The position numbers and the translations under genes are program-made. Source: Cycloclasticus sp. symbiont of Bathymodiolus heckerae (lineage in GTDB: Bacteria; Pseudomonadota; Gammaproteobacteria; Methylococcales; Cycloclasticaceae). From it: a stretch of 64,000 nucleotides of DNA. The DNA lies in NCBI GenBank assembly GCA_002101235.1, contig LWTL01000113.1, positions 1 through 64,000 on the forward strand, written 5' to 3'. Of the stretch, positions 1 through 8,746 are shown one piece after another. The first letter of the stretch is position 1. Every line of letters starts with the position of its first letter. Below the pieces are notes generated by a model. It was not told the DNA's origin and ran no database searches. It saw only the letters and a list, made by a program, of their open reading frames with translations.

Positions 1-116
1 CTAAATCCTGAACCATCAAATAAGCTATAAACTAAGAAAACTACTCCTATGCCAAAGAATATTATGAAAATAAGTATGGGAATAGATAGTGAAGCTATGA
101 TTATGCTACGAATCAT
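1..116 (-). CDS. Partial small membrane protein (3' end outside window)
   Basis: An ATG at 116-114 on the minus strand opens a frame that stays open to the window edge, giving about 38 residues. An AGG-type ribosome-binding site lies some 8 bases upstream. After a short MIRS start, the peptide is almost wholly hydrophobic (runs of I, L, F and V) for about 30 residues, which looks like an N-terminal membrane segment or signal anchor. Function is not recognisable. A strong hairpin sits just upstream in the putative leader. It could be a chance frame, but the start context and hydrophobicity favour a real gene. Confidence 0.5.
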   Translation of the reverse strand, partial: MIRSIIIASLSIPILIFIIFFGIGVVFLVYSLFDGSGF

Positions 117-433
117 TTTTTAAACCTAACGGACAGGTCGCGATAGCGAGCGGTCCGTTTAACAGTGTTAATAAGGAGAAGCATTGTTCCACGTATTAAA
201 TAGATATAGGCGGACACCACTTCCATGTATTGTCATATTAAAAGCTAAACATGGGTATATTTGTTAGCTAATAACATAAACATAATACAGCCTTTTATGA
301 AGCTTTGGTTACGTGGTATTTACGCGCTTAGTGATGATTCGTTAGGGTGCGCAGGGAAGAGCTGAGTTTAAATCAATAAAAACCATCTGTTACGATTTAA
401 AAATCGGGGTTCATAAGTAAAGTATACATCTTA
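117..433. other. Intergenic region with a leader hairpin
   Basis: No convincing gene is seen here. The main structure is a dyad at 128-159: outer arms AACGGAC (128-134) and GTCCGTT (153-159), and an inner stem TCGC-gata-GCGA at 138-149. It lies immediately upstream of the minus-strand frame starting at 116, so it could be a 5' leader structure or the terminator of the HD-GYP gene read from the right. There is no clear U-tract on either strand. A smaller AT-rich dyad (CGATTT-AA-AAATCG) lies near 392-406. Confidence 0.4.
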
Positions 434-1741
434 CTATGCTGCGGCTATTTCAAACCCTTTGCTGATAACCCCTTCTTGAAAGTGCTGCTCCCGATTAATA
501 TTAAACGCATCGGGGGAGATAATGCTTTGAATGCGTAGAGGGTTCCCTTTCGCATCCGTTAACACCTTATCAAGGTTAACAACCCTTTCTTTAATGGGGT
601 TCATATAGCAATCCATAATGGCCATGACTCTTGGGCGTAGTTTTGATTCCTCGTTAACTTCAAGCACTAAGGCAATGCGCTTATCACTGAGTTGAACATA
701 ACAACCTGGTGGAAAAACGCCTAAGCTTTCTATGAATTTACTAACCAATGGGCGATTGAACTGCTCACCTGCTTTCTGGTAAAGAACTTGTGTCGCTTCA
801 AGGTGCGTCATCGCTTTTGTATGGCCTCTATCACTCGTTAACGCATCATACGTATCAACAATTGAAACAATATTTGAATAAAACGAAACACCTGAGTCTT
901 TTAAGCCGGAAGGGTAACCCTGGCCCTTAACGCGCTCGTGATGCGTTAATGCGGTTTCTATTGCGCCATGAAACATATTCTCACTAGACTTTAATAATTC
1001 AGCCCCCAGTGTCGTGTGCGTTTCTCTAATTTTTTTCTCTTCCGCCGTTAATTCAGTCGCCTTATTTAAAATAGCTGATGGTATTAACATAAGTCCCATA
1101 TCGTGCATCATTCCACACAAGCCTAGGTCCCGAAGATCACTCTCAGCCAACCCAATGTGCCGCCCTAGAACGATTGATAACATGCTGACGTTTAGGCTGT
1201 GTTGCGCCGTATATTCATCTTTCTTTTTTAATTGCATTAACCATAAGTGTGCATCTGGCGACTGCAATATACTGTTAACCGATGAGGCAACTGCTTCTTT
1301 AGCTAGCTTTGTATCAATGCTGCCGCCGTTTTTTACTTTTTGCATGAAGTCAGACACCAACTGCCCGGTTGCGCGGTAGTGACTGGTTGCTCCTTCTATT
1401 TCATTTCTAAACGAGCCTTGTTTTTTTGGTGGCTTACCAATTGCCAACGATTTATTAACCTCTCTACTCTTCGCTAATAAACTTAATTTACTTTCTCTAG
1501 CACGGTCGATATAGACGTAATAGCATTCATTTTTTAACGCTTGCAACTCACGTTCCGTCGCAAGAGTAAATCCCTGTAATTTAAATGGTGAATCAAGCCA
1601 AGGGCAGTCAAGTTCGGCAATATACATACCTAACTCTAAATTTGCCGTTCTGACATACGTCAGTTCAGAATCCATCATGCTCTTAGCTGTTTTCTCAACA
1701 GTCCGTTTTTTGCCGAATAATTTTAGTAACCAATTAATCAT
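434..1741 (-). CDS. HD-GYP domain cyclic-di-GMP phosphodiesterase
   Basis: Predicted cytoplasmic phosphodiesterase hydrolysing cyclic di-GMP, 435 residues. Residues about 25-110 resemble the DUF3391 domain that often precedes HD-GYP. The HD-GYP domain runs from about 165 to 345: H181 in the helix before the HD pair, H213-D214, paired histidines 267-268 and the G-Q-G-Y-P signature at 273-277, so the metal and substrate residues look complete. The C-terminal 90 residues resemble the tail found after HD-GYP in such proteins. A TAAGGT ribosome-binding site precedes the ATG. Transcribed divergently from the HPP-CBS gene. No linked receiver domain is present, so the input signal is unknown. Confidence 0.9.
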   Translation of the reverse strand: MINWLLKLFGKKRTVEKTAKSMMDSELTYVRTANLELGMYIAELDCPWLDSPFKLQGFTLATERELQALKNECYYVYIDRARESKLSLLAKSREVNKSLAIGKPPKKQGSFRNEIEGATSHYRATGQLVSDFMQKVKNGGSIDTKLAKEAVASSVNSILQSPDAHLWLMQLKKKDEYTAQHSLNVSMLSIVLGRHIGLAESDLRDLGLCGMMHDMGLMLIPSAILNKATELTAEEKKIRETHTTLGAELLKSSENMFHGAIETALTHHERVKGQGYPSGLKDSGVSFYSNIVSIVDTYDALTSDRGHTKAMTHLEATQVLYQKAGEQFNRPLVSKFIESLGVFPPGCYVQLSDKRIALVLEVNEESKLRPRVMAIMDCYMNPIKERVVNLDKVLTDAKGNPLRIQSIISPDAFNINREQHFQEGVISKGFEIAAA

Positions 1742-2088
1742 TACCTTACTTTCCCTATGCGTTTAAATAACGCATACATGTTTGCTTGAACTAAAGTATA
1801 AGACGGATATTGACTACTACTGCGCAACTTAACGCTTAAGGTTAATAACCAAGAAGTAGCGCACAGAAAAGCTCATATTCAAGCAAAGGGGCTGGCCATG
1901 CATGCTGTTAGAAATAGAACAATACAACTCCCGCTTACCATTTAACAAACGCCTCGGCAACATGTTCTGCTTATGGTGTTAAAATAAATACTACAATGAA
2001 AATACATAAAAAACGTCTGTTGAGAATTTCTTGAAATCAACAGTATTCATTCAGCCATTACGTTAGAAAATTCGACTGTAGAAAATTA
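1742..2088. other. Divergent intergenic region
   Basis: This region separates the HD-GYP gene (minus) from the HPP-CBS gene (plus) and must hold both promoters. On the minus strand TATACT, about 50 bases from the HD-GYP start, is a possible -10. No gene is seen. Confidence 0.4.
2017..2043 (+). promoter_or_regulatory. Dyad upstream of HPP-CBS gene
   Basis: CTGTTGA at 2017-2023 is repeated in inverted form as TCAACAG at 2037-2043, with a smaller TTTC-TT-GAAA dyad between. It ends about 46 bases before the ATG at 2089, a position suited to an operator or a 5' UTR hairpin. Function is inferred only from symmetry and position. Confidence 0.35.
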
Positions 2089-3240
2089 ATGAATATATTG
2101 AGATACCTTGCTGTTGACCCCGTCAATTTCAGCACAAAAGCAAAACTAATTTCTCTTGCTGCCTGTTTCTTTTCCATCTTTTTTATTGCACTCACAACCA
2201 AAGCTTTAACACCTTGGCCTAGCTACCCCCTACTAGTCGCTTCTATGGGCGCGTCCGTTATTATTCTATTTTTCATCCCTAGCAGCCCTCTCGCTCAGCC
2301 TTGGCCATTTGTTGGCGGGCACCTTATTTCAGCGGCCGTGGGCGTGTTTTGCGCATTGAATATTAGCGACCCAACCACTGCGCAAGCATTTGCTGTTGGC
2401 GGCTCAATTTTATTAATGTTATTAACGCGCTGCTTGCACCCACCTGGGGCGGCGACAAGCTTAACCCCTGTCATGGCGGGGCCAGCCATTAGCACACTGG
2501 GCTATTCATTCATTCTTGTTCCCGTCGCTATTAATGTCGTTATTTTATTGCTACTAACTATCATTATTAATCGCTGGATATTAAAAAGAAGCTACCCCAG
2601 CCCCCTTCCGGTTGAAAAGAAAGCGAGGCAACGTTACACAAATGCTGTACCTAGCCATCAAATTGGTTTTTCGGTAGACGATATTGATTTAGCGCTTAAA
2701 GACACCGACACGTTCGTTGATATGACGCCCGGCGAATTAAGCCATTTACTGGCTAAAGTAGAAACCAATGCGTTTAAACGTATAAAGGGTAACTTGGTCT
2801 GCGCTGACATTATGATCAAAGACGTTATATCCGTTGAATTTGGTACTGAAGTTGAACACGCTTGGGAGCTCATGCGTAAACACGACCTTAAAGTCATTCC
2901 TGTTATTAACAAACAAAAGCGTATTGTTGGCATTTTGACGTGGAATGACTTTTTCAAATTTATTGATTTACACGCCTACGAAAATGTACAAGAAAAAATA
3001 CGGCGTTTTATCCAGCGAACAAATGACGTAACCGCCAATAAACCAGAGTTTGTGGGGCAAATTATGACTGTATCTGTCACAACGTTAACCGACTCTACCC
3101 ATATTGTTGAACTGATAAACTTAATGTCTTTGCACGGACACAGGCAAATCCCCATTGTTGATTCAGAGCAACGTTTGGCCGGCATGGTGTACCAATCAAA
3201 TCTTATAGCGGCGCTCTATAATCAGCAACTAGCTAACTAA
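2089..3240 (+). CDS. HPP family membrane protein with two CBS domains
   Basis: 383-residue inner-membrane protein. Residues 20-165 carry four to five hydrophobic segments and the HPP-type signature (H-P-P-G-A-A after a C-L) that names the family. Residues about 235-290 and 320-378 are a pair of CBS domains, each with the G-I-L-T-W/N-D or G-M-V-Y type ending, likely binding an adenine nucleotide and gating or reporting on the membrane part. HPP members without CBS have been linked to nitrite transport in cyanobacteria and plant plastids; the substrate of HPP-CBS proteins is not settled. It stands alone, divergent from the c-di-GMP phosphodiesterase and followed by a 143-base gap. Confidence 0.85.
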   Translation: MNILRYLAVDPVNFSTKAKLISLAACFFSIFFIALTTKALTPWPSYPLLVASMGASVIILFFIPSSPLAQPWPFVGGHLISAAVGVFCALNISDPTTAQAFAVGGSILLMLLTRCLHPPGAATSLTPVMAGPAISTLGYSFILVPVAINVVILLLLTIIINRWILKRSYPSPLPVEKKARQRYTNAVPSHQIGFSVDDIDLALKDTDTFVDMTPGELSHLLAKVETNAFKRIKGNLVCADIMIKDVISVEFGTEVEHAWELMRKHDLKVIPVINKQKRIVGILTWNDFFKFIDLHAYENVQEKIRRFIQRTNDVTANKPEFVGQIMTVSVTTLTDSTHIVELINLMSLHGHRQIPIVDSEQRLAGMVYQSNLIAALYNQQLAN

Positions 3241-3383
3241 CTGCGACAAGTAAGTTCTTACCTAATATTGCACCCGCCCTTCCCCACAGGGTCGTTCCGC
3301 ACTGAAAGAAAACATATGGAGCCAAGGTCTTCTAGTAAGACAACCAGAGGTTATTTACTTTCACTAAAACGGAGTGCCGCCTT

Positions 3384-4130
3384 ATGAGCTCAACAGTACG
3401 TTTTTTACATCACCCCACATCCCAACCTTGCCGTGCAGTTCAGCAGTTAATGCTGGAAACAAACACACCCTTTGATGAACAAATCATCAATCTTATGGAC
3501 GGCGAAAACGAGCAGCAAAGCTTTAAAGACAAATACAACCCAACTGGGCAAGTCCCTATTCTTTGCGATGACGGCTTTGTTGTTTGGGAAAGTTCGGCAA
3601 TTGCTTTTTACTTAAACGAGAAATTTAATTTCCCTGAAAATTGGCTTGGTGTCTCTGCACAACAACGTGCCACTATTCAACAATACTGCCACTGGCACAC
3701 CTCTTTTTTACGCAGAGGTGCGGGTGCATTCTTTTATACACATTTTGCAGAATGTATTTGGGGCAAACAAGATTACTCCAAAGAAATAGCTAAAGGCCGA
3801 GCCATTCTTGACGACTCTCTTGGCTACTTAGAAAACTGGTTAAGCAAAAACATCTACCTCTGCGGCGATCAAATCAGTTTTGCTGATTTACAGGCATACC
3901 ATGAGCTTGTTTCCCATGTTGCTGGCGCTATTGTTAATGAAACCCATTGGGTTAAACACCCTCAAGTTAAAAACTGGTTCGATACTATCAGCGAGCGCCC
4001 TCATTCAAAAACAGTGAATGGCATGATTATGCAAGTCGGTGCTATGCGCTTAGCAGGCGATTTAATACCCATGACCCGCAAAACTTCTTTGGCCAAAGGG
4101 ACAGAAATAACACTAGAAAACTACCGTTAA
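3384..4130 (+). CDS. Glutathione S-transferase family protein
   Basis: 248-residue cytosolic protein with the two-domain GST layout. The N-terminal thioredoxin-like half (about 5-85) has the S-Q-P-C-R start near residue 14, the G-Q-V-P-I-L cis-proline loop near 55 and W-E-S-S-A-I near 67, which binds the glutathione gamma-glutamyl group. The helical C-terminal half follows, with the L-C-G-D-x-I-S-x-A-D-L motif at about 160-173. It resembles theta/zeta-like bacterial enzymes. The substrate is unknown; an alpha-haloalkane, an epoxide or a peroxide would be typical. Ribosome-binding site GGAGTG. A strong directional hairpin follows the stop. Confidence 0.88.
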   Translation: MSSTVRFLHHPTSQPCRAVQQLMLETNTPFDEQIINLMDGENEQQSFKDKYNPTGQVPILCDDGFVVWESSAIAFYLNEKFNFPENWLGVSAQQRATIQQYCHWHTSFLRRGAGAFFYTHFAECIWGKQDYSKEIAKGRAILDDSLGYLENWLSKNIYLCGDQISFADLQAYHELVSHVAGAIVNETHWVKHPQVKNWFDTISERPHSKTVNGMIMQVGAMRLAGDLIPMTRKTSLAKGTEITLENYR

Positions 4131-4136
4131 AATTAA

Positions 4137-4170
4137 CCCGTCTTAGATAACTTTAATTGTCTAGGGCGGG
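4137..4170 (+). terminator. Stem-loop after the GST gene
   Basis: A 14-base-pair stem (arms 4137-4150 and 4157-4170) with loop CTTTAA. Three or so pairs are G-U when read as plus-strand RNA and would be A-C mismatches on the other strand, so the structure favours the GST transcript. There is no U-tract after it, so it may stabilise the 3' end rather than terminate by itself. Confidence 0.5.
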
Positions 4171-4325
4171 GCTATTACAAAAACAAATCCGTCAAAAATT
4201 CACGCACTAATAAAGCACCCTTAATCCGCTCAAAATACGGTCTATTCAAAACAATGCTTTTCATATAAATACCTGCGAATAATTCGTTTAAACTGCTACT
4301 CCTTGACTCATCTTCACCACATGAC

Positions 4326-5267
4326 ATGCTTGAACAATTAATTACACTTGCTCTCGACTCTGGCCGAGCCGGTTTAGACATGGGTTTATATATCCTTATG
4401 CCCATCATGGTGATTATGCTCGCCATCATGAAGTTATTAGACGCAAAAGGCATTCTCAGTTGGGTCGCTAACAAACTAGCGCCTATCACGCGTATTTTTG
4501 GCATCCCTGGCTTAGGGGTTTTCGCGATGATTAAGATCTTATTTGTTGGATTTGCTGCCCCTATCGCCACCTTCGTCATTATGGATAAGGGCAACACATC
4601 ACGTCGCTACATTGCATCGACTTTGGCGATGGTCATGACAATGTCTCAAGCAAACGCATCGCTACCATTAACAACGGTGGGGCTTAATTTGCACGTTGCA
4701 CTACTCACTTCTATTTGCGCCGGTTTAGCGGCCGCCGCCTTTACGTATTACATTTTATGTAGAAACTTTGAAAACGAAGAAAATTTAACGATTGAAGTAA
4801 AGGGCTCTGCCGCAGAGGAGAAAAACAAAACCATTTTTCAAATTTTATCGGATGGGGGACAAGAAGGTTTAAAGATCGTTTTCAGCATGATCCCTATGCT
4901 TATTCTGGCCTTATTTGTCGTTAATATTCTAAAAACCAGCGGTGCGATCACAAGCATTACGCACCTGTTAGCGTCACCTTTAAGCGTATTAGGTTTATCT
5001 GAGTCAACAATCCTGCCTATCATCACCAAGTTTATCGCAGGAGGAACCGCCTTTACCGGCATAACGCTCGACCTTATTAACCAAGGCGCTATGTCACCCT
5101 TAGAGCTCAACCGTATTGCTGGATTTACTATTAATTCACTGGATATCGTTGGCGTGACAGTTTATGCCGCGATAGGAAAACGGCTTGGCGGTGTTATCCG
5201 CTTTGCAATATACGGTGCATTATTTGGCATTTTTCTTAGAGGCGTTGCGCACCTAATTATTTTTTAG
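4326..5267 (+). CDS. Nucleoside-recognition (Gate) domain membrane protein
   Basis: 313-residue polytopic inner-membrane protein with about eight hydrophobic segments in two halves separated by a charged loop (about 155-175). Each half holds the Gate-type pattern: G-x-x-x-x-x-F-A-M-I-K-I near 60-75 and a K-F-I-A-G-G-T-A-F-T-G-I block near 238-250. This is the domain of nucleoside transporters and of spore maturation proteins A/B. It is likely a small-molecule transporter or permease component with unknown substrate. The start has no clear Shine-Dalgarno; another ATG lies 5 bases upstream in a different frame. The SpoIIAA-like gene follows after 66 bases and may be co-transcribed. Confidence 0.8.
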   Translation: MLEQLITLALDSGRAGLDMGLYILMPIMVIMLAIMKLLDAKGILSWVANKLAPITRIFGIPGLGVFAMIKILFVGFAAPIATFVIMDKGNTSRRYIASTLAMVMTMSQANASLPLTTVGLNLHVALLTSICAGLAAAAFTYYILCRNFENEENLTIEVKGSAAEEKNKTIFQILSDGGQEGLKIVFSMIPMLILALFVVNILKTSGAITSITHLLASPLSVLGLSESTILPIITKFIAGGTAFTGITLDLINQGAMSPLELNRIAGFTINSLDIVGVTVYAAIGKRLGGVIRFAIYGALFGIFLRGVAHLIIF

Positions 5268-5333
5268 GCGACACGTGTCAGTTGTTGAATTATTAAATCG
5301 CTTAGCTGTCGAAGCCATTAGGAGGACATAGCG

Positions 5334-5723
5334 ATGGACACAACAAGACATGGTTTATCTATAGGTATAGATAGAATTGATAATGAATTTTTCCTTTCCC
5401 TTAAAGCGATTGGAAAGCTAACGCACCACGACTACGAAATCATCACACCCATGATTGATTCTGCGCTTGCAGCAGTAAAGCAACCTAAAGTTAAAGTCCT
5501 TATTGATGGAACCGAATTAGAAGGTTGGGAGCTGCGCGCCGCATGGGATGACTTTAAATTGGGCTTAAAACATGGCAGCGAGTTCGATAAAGTCGCTATT
5601 TATGGCAACAAGAATTGGCAAGAAATCACAGCCAAAATAGGCTCTTGGTTTATTTCTGGGGATGTTAAGTATTTTGAATGTTATGCCGACGCGATAAATT
5701 GGCTCAATGAGAAACGCCTATAA
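5334..5723 (+). CDS. SpoIIAA-like (STAS/CRAL-TRIO fold) protein
   Basis: 129-residue soluble protein resembling the SpoIIAA-like family (DUF3478): a G-L-S-I-G start, then D-Y-E-x-I-x-P-M-I-D, then V-K-V-L-I-D-x-T-E-L-E-G-W, and a final strand pair F-E-x-Y-A-D-A-x-x-W. Such proteins are small, usually stand-alone and of unsettled function; some sit beside membrane transporters. A strong AGGAGG ribosome-binding site precedes the ATG, which makes the start secure. It follows the Gate membrane protein and converges on glpK with only 6 bases between the stops. Confidence 0.8.
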   Translation: MDTTRHGLSIGIDRIDNEFFLSLKAIGKLTHHDYEIITPMIDSALAAVKQPKVKVLIDGTELEGWELRAAWDDFKLGLKHGSEFDKVAIYGNKNWQEITAKIGSWFISGDVKYFECYADAINWLNEKRL

Positions 5724-5729
5724 AATCGC

Positions 5730-7214
5730 TCATACATCCAACCAACCTCTCGTTCGTTCGATAGCTTTCTTCCAACGATTAATATGCGTTAACCGTTGTT
5801 CCTCAGGCATACCCGATACAAAATCACATTCAATTTCATACTGTTGCTTTATAAAATCTTCTGTCCAAAAACCTACGCTTAACCCCGCCATGTAAGCAGC
5901 GCCTGTCGCTGTGGACTCTAAATTATGCGGACGCTCTATCGTCATATTCAATATATCAGCCTGAAATTGAGCAAGGTAGTTATTCGCTATCGCGCCACCA
6001 TCAACCTTTAACGTTTGGAGCTGGATACCGCTGTCTTTTTGCATGACCGTCAACACGTCATGCGTTTGGAACGCTATTGACTGCAATGTCCCTCGAGCCA
6101 ATTCCGCTTTCCCTGATCCCAAACTAAGACCAAACACTGCCCCACGCGCGCTCATATCCCAATATGGCGATCCGAGGCCAGCAAAAGCAGGTACAACCAC
6201 CACATGATCATCGTCATCAGCGGCATTTGCTAATTCCTCCGTCTCTTGTGCACTATCAATTATTTGCAACGCATCACGTAACCACTGTACAGCAGAACCG
6301 GCGATAAACACGCTGCCCTCTAGCGCATAAATCACTTCATTATTTATGCGCCAAGCGATGGTTGTTAATAAGCCCGAGTCGCTGACCACTCTTTCGTCTC
6401 CTGTATTTAACAACATGAAACAACCTGTGCCATAGGTGTTTTTCGCCTCACCTTTGCGCCAAGAAAGCTGTCCATATAACGCGGCTTGCTGATCACCTAA
6501 AACGCCCATAATAGGTACTTTAATATCGCCTATTTTATAATCGCCGAAATGCGCATTGGAGTCTTTAACCGTTGGCAATATAGTCGCGGGGATATCTAAC
6601 GCCCCGAGTAAATCATCATCCCATTGCGCTGAATTAATATTGAACAACATTGTTCGAGACGCGTTTGAACAATCTGTTGCATGAACCTCGCCCTGCGTTA
6701 AATTCCAAACCAACCACGTATCGATGGTACCGAATAACAAATGGCCTTCTTGTGCTAATTCGCGCGCACCGTCTACATTATCTAAAACCCACTTTATTTT
6801 AGTGCCTGAAAAATACGCATCAATGAGTAGCCCAGTTTTTTCACGAACAATAGGCTCCCAATCGTCATCGATCAACGCACTGCAAGTATCCCTTGTACGT
6901 TTATCTTGCCAAACAATGGCATTGTATATCGGCTTTCCTGTGCGCTTATCCCACAGCACCGTGGTTTCACGCTGGTTCGTTATGCCTATGGCCGCAATAT
7001 CCTTACCAGAAAGCTTATGCTTAGCCAGCAATTCAGTTAATACACCTAATTGACAGTCCCATATTTCAAGTGGGTCGTGCTCAACCCAACCTGGTTTAGG
7101 AAAATGTTGCGCAAATTCTCGTTGCGTAATATCAACGATATTCGCTTGATCATCAAATAGAACGGCGCGACTACTGCTGGTTCCTTGATCTAAAGAAATA
7201 ATGTACTGACGCAT
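5730..7214 (-). CDS. glpK: Glycerol kinase
   Basis: ATP-dependent phosphorylation of glycerol to sn-glycerol 3-phosphate; cytosolic FGGY kinase of 494 residues, a normal length for the family. The phosphate-binding start L-D-Q-G-T-S-S-S-R is at 8-16, the W-E-H-D/V-E-H-D-P type glycerol contact near 45, the G-D-Q-Q-A-A-L motif near 245 and the second FGGY signature with D-G-G-A near 405. No glpF or glpD neighbours are present. It is the last gene of a three-gene run, starting 10 bases after the cysteine synthase-glutaredoxin stop, so it is probably read from the decarboxylase promoter. Confidence 0.96.
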   Translation of the reverse strand: MRQYIISLDQGTSSSRAVLFDDQANIVDITQREFAQHFPKPGWVEHDPLEIWDCQLGVLTELLAKHKLSGKDIAAIGITNQRETTVLWDKRTGKPIYNAIVWQDKRTRDTCSALIDDDWEPIVREKTGLLIDAYFSGTKIKWVLDNVDGARELAQEGHLLFGTIDTWLVWNLTQGEVHATDCSNASRTMLFNINSAQWDDDLLGALDIPATILPTVKDSNAHFGDYKIGDIKVPIMGVLGDQQAALYGQLSWRKGEAKNTYGTGCFMLLNTGDERVVSDSGLLTTIAWRINNEVIYALEGSVFIAGSAVQWLRDALQIIDSAQETEELANAADDDDHVVVVPAFAGLGSPYWDMSARGAVFGLSLGSGKAELARGTLQSIAFQTHDVLTVMQKDSGIQLQTLKVDGGAIANNYLAQFQADILNMTIERPHNLESTATGAAYMAGLSVGFWTEDFIKQQYEIECDFVSGMPEEQRLTHINRWKKAIERTRGWLDV

Positions 7215-7223
7215 CTTTACACG

Positions 7224-8708
7224 CTATCTCGGGTGCAACCATGTGGGTAAAAAGCTATACGGTTCAGTTTTAACGTTTTTATTAAACGGTATTTTTTTCG
7301 CCGATAACTTATCCATAATGCTTCCGTCTACACAGCCATCAAACACATCAACTGCACCGCCCACAAAGTCCCCTTCTATGAAAATCTGAGGGAAGGTATT
7401 CCATGTTGTTTTATGACTAAGAGCCGCTCTTAACTTGCCGCCATGATTATTCTCTAAATATTCCACCGAATCTAAATTGACTGATTTAAAGGGAATACCA
7501 TACTCTTCAAATAATTTACGAATTGCCCAACAAAACTCACACCACTCCAAGGCAAACATCAACACTTCACCTTTCGATCCTGAAATTATTTCATCAACCT
7601 CTTGAGTAGACGCTTTATCTGGACCTGCTTGAGTAGACGCTGGCGCAACTGCATTGGGCGCCACATCAAACCGATAATTAGGTGTTGACCTTGAAAGCGC
7701 TTGTTCGACTTGCGTCATATCTGTTGCTACTCCATCAAACAGCATCGTACTTAAGTAGCGCTCACCCGTATCTGGCAACATACATAAAATATTTGTCCCC
7801 TCTGGCGCTGTTTCAGCTATTTTTATTGCCCCAGCTAATGATGCTCCAGCCGTTATACCAACAAAGATCCCTTCCTTTTGCGCCAAGCCTTTAGCGCACT
7901 GAAGCGCAAAGTTTCCATCAATGGGAACCAACCCATCAATATAGTTAGCTGCAACCGCTTGCTCTGTTAAGTTAGAGATAAAATCAGGCGTCCAACCTTG
8001 CATTAAGTGGGGTCGAAAACTGGGATGGCTTTGACTGTGCGAGCCATCATCATTTCTTGCTTGTGCTATATCACTACCTATTAGCTGCGAATTATCGGGT
8101 TCACACACCATGATTTTAGTCTTTGGGCTTTTCTCTTTCAGCACACGCGCAACACCATTCAATGTTCCGCCGGTACCAAAACCACTCACCCAATAATCTA
8201 AGTTGATATCAGAAAAATCATCCAATATCTCTATTGCTGTCGTCCGTGCATGCATATCTGCATTAGCAGGGTTATCAAACTGTTTTGACTGCCACCAACC
8301 ATGCTCCTTGGCTAATTCTTCTGCTTTTTTGACCATGCCCGTCCCTTTTTCTGAGGCGGGTGTCAACACAACTTTAGCACCTAAAAATCGCATCAACTTA
8401 CGGCGTTCCACACTAAAACTTTCAGCCATTGTAACCACTAAAGGGTAACCTTTTTGGGCGCAGACCATGGCTAAGCCAATACCCGTATTACCGCTAGTCG
8501 CTTCAACCACTGTTTGCCTAGGCTTTAATTCACCTGTCTTTTCAGCAGCTTCAATAACACCCAGCGCCAAACGATCTTTTACCGAACCCATGGGGTTAAA
8601 TGATTCGATCTTAACGAAAATATTGATGCCTTTCGGGCCTAATTTATTGATACGAACAACCGGTGTATTACCCACTGTCCCTAAAATATTGTCGTAACGT
8701 TTACCCAC
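7224..8708 (-). CDS. Cysteine synthase fused to a glutaredoxin domain
   Basis: 494 residues, about 180 longer than ordinary O-acetylserine sulfhydrylase. Residues 1-325 are a type II PLP enzyme: S-V-K-D-R with the PLP lysine K44, T-S-G-N-T-G at 71-76, and G-F-G-T-G-G-T at 176-182. Residues 330-375 are a low-complexity linker. Residues 380-475 are a glutaredoxin: dithiol motif C-E-F-C at 390-393, T-F-P cis-proline at 438-440 and a G-G at 450-451. Expected reaction: O-acetylserine plus sulfide gives cysteine. The attached glutaredoxin suggests redox control, or thiol or persulfide delivery at the active site (inference). It lies between a PLP decarboxylase and glpK. Confidence 0.92.
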   Translation of the reverse strand: MGKRYDNILGTVGNTPVVRINKLGPKGINIFVKIESFNPMGSVKDRLALGVIEAAEKTGELKPRQTVVEATSGNTGIGLAMVCAQKGYPLVVTMAESFSVERRKLMRFLGAKVVLTPASEKGTGMVKKAEELAKEHGWWQSKQFDNPANADMHARTTAIEILDDFSDINLDYWVSGFGTGGTLNGVARVLKEKSPKTKIMVCEPDNSQLIGSDIAQARNDDGSHSQSHPSFRPHLMQGWTPDFISNLTEQAVAANYIDGLVPIDGNFALQCAKGLAQKEGIFVGITAGASLAGAIKIAETAPEGTNILCMLPDTGERYLSTMLFDGVATDMTQVEQALSRSTPNYRFDVAPNAVAPASTQAGPDKASTQEVDEIISGSKGEVLMFALEWCEFCWAIRKLFEEYGIPFKSVNLDSVEYLENNHGGKLRAALSHKTTWNTFPQIFIEGDFVGGAVDVFDGCVDGSIMDKLSAKKIPFNKNVKTEPYSFLPTWLHPR

Positions 8709-8746
8709 TCTAAGTCTCCCTAATTCTGTGGTTAGTTAATCGTTCA

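Noticed and set aside
1943-1955. TAACAAACGCCTC resembles the start of Vibrio-type integron attC sites
   Set aside because: No matching right-hand arm, no cassette structure and no integron integrase nearby. A 13-base partial match is not enough.
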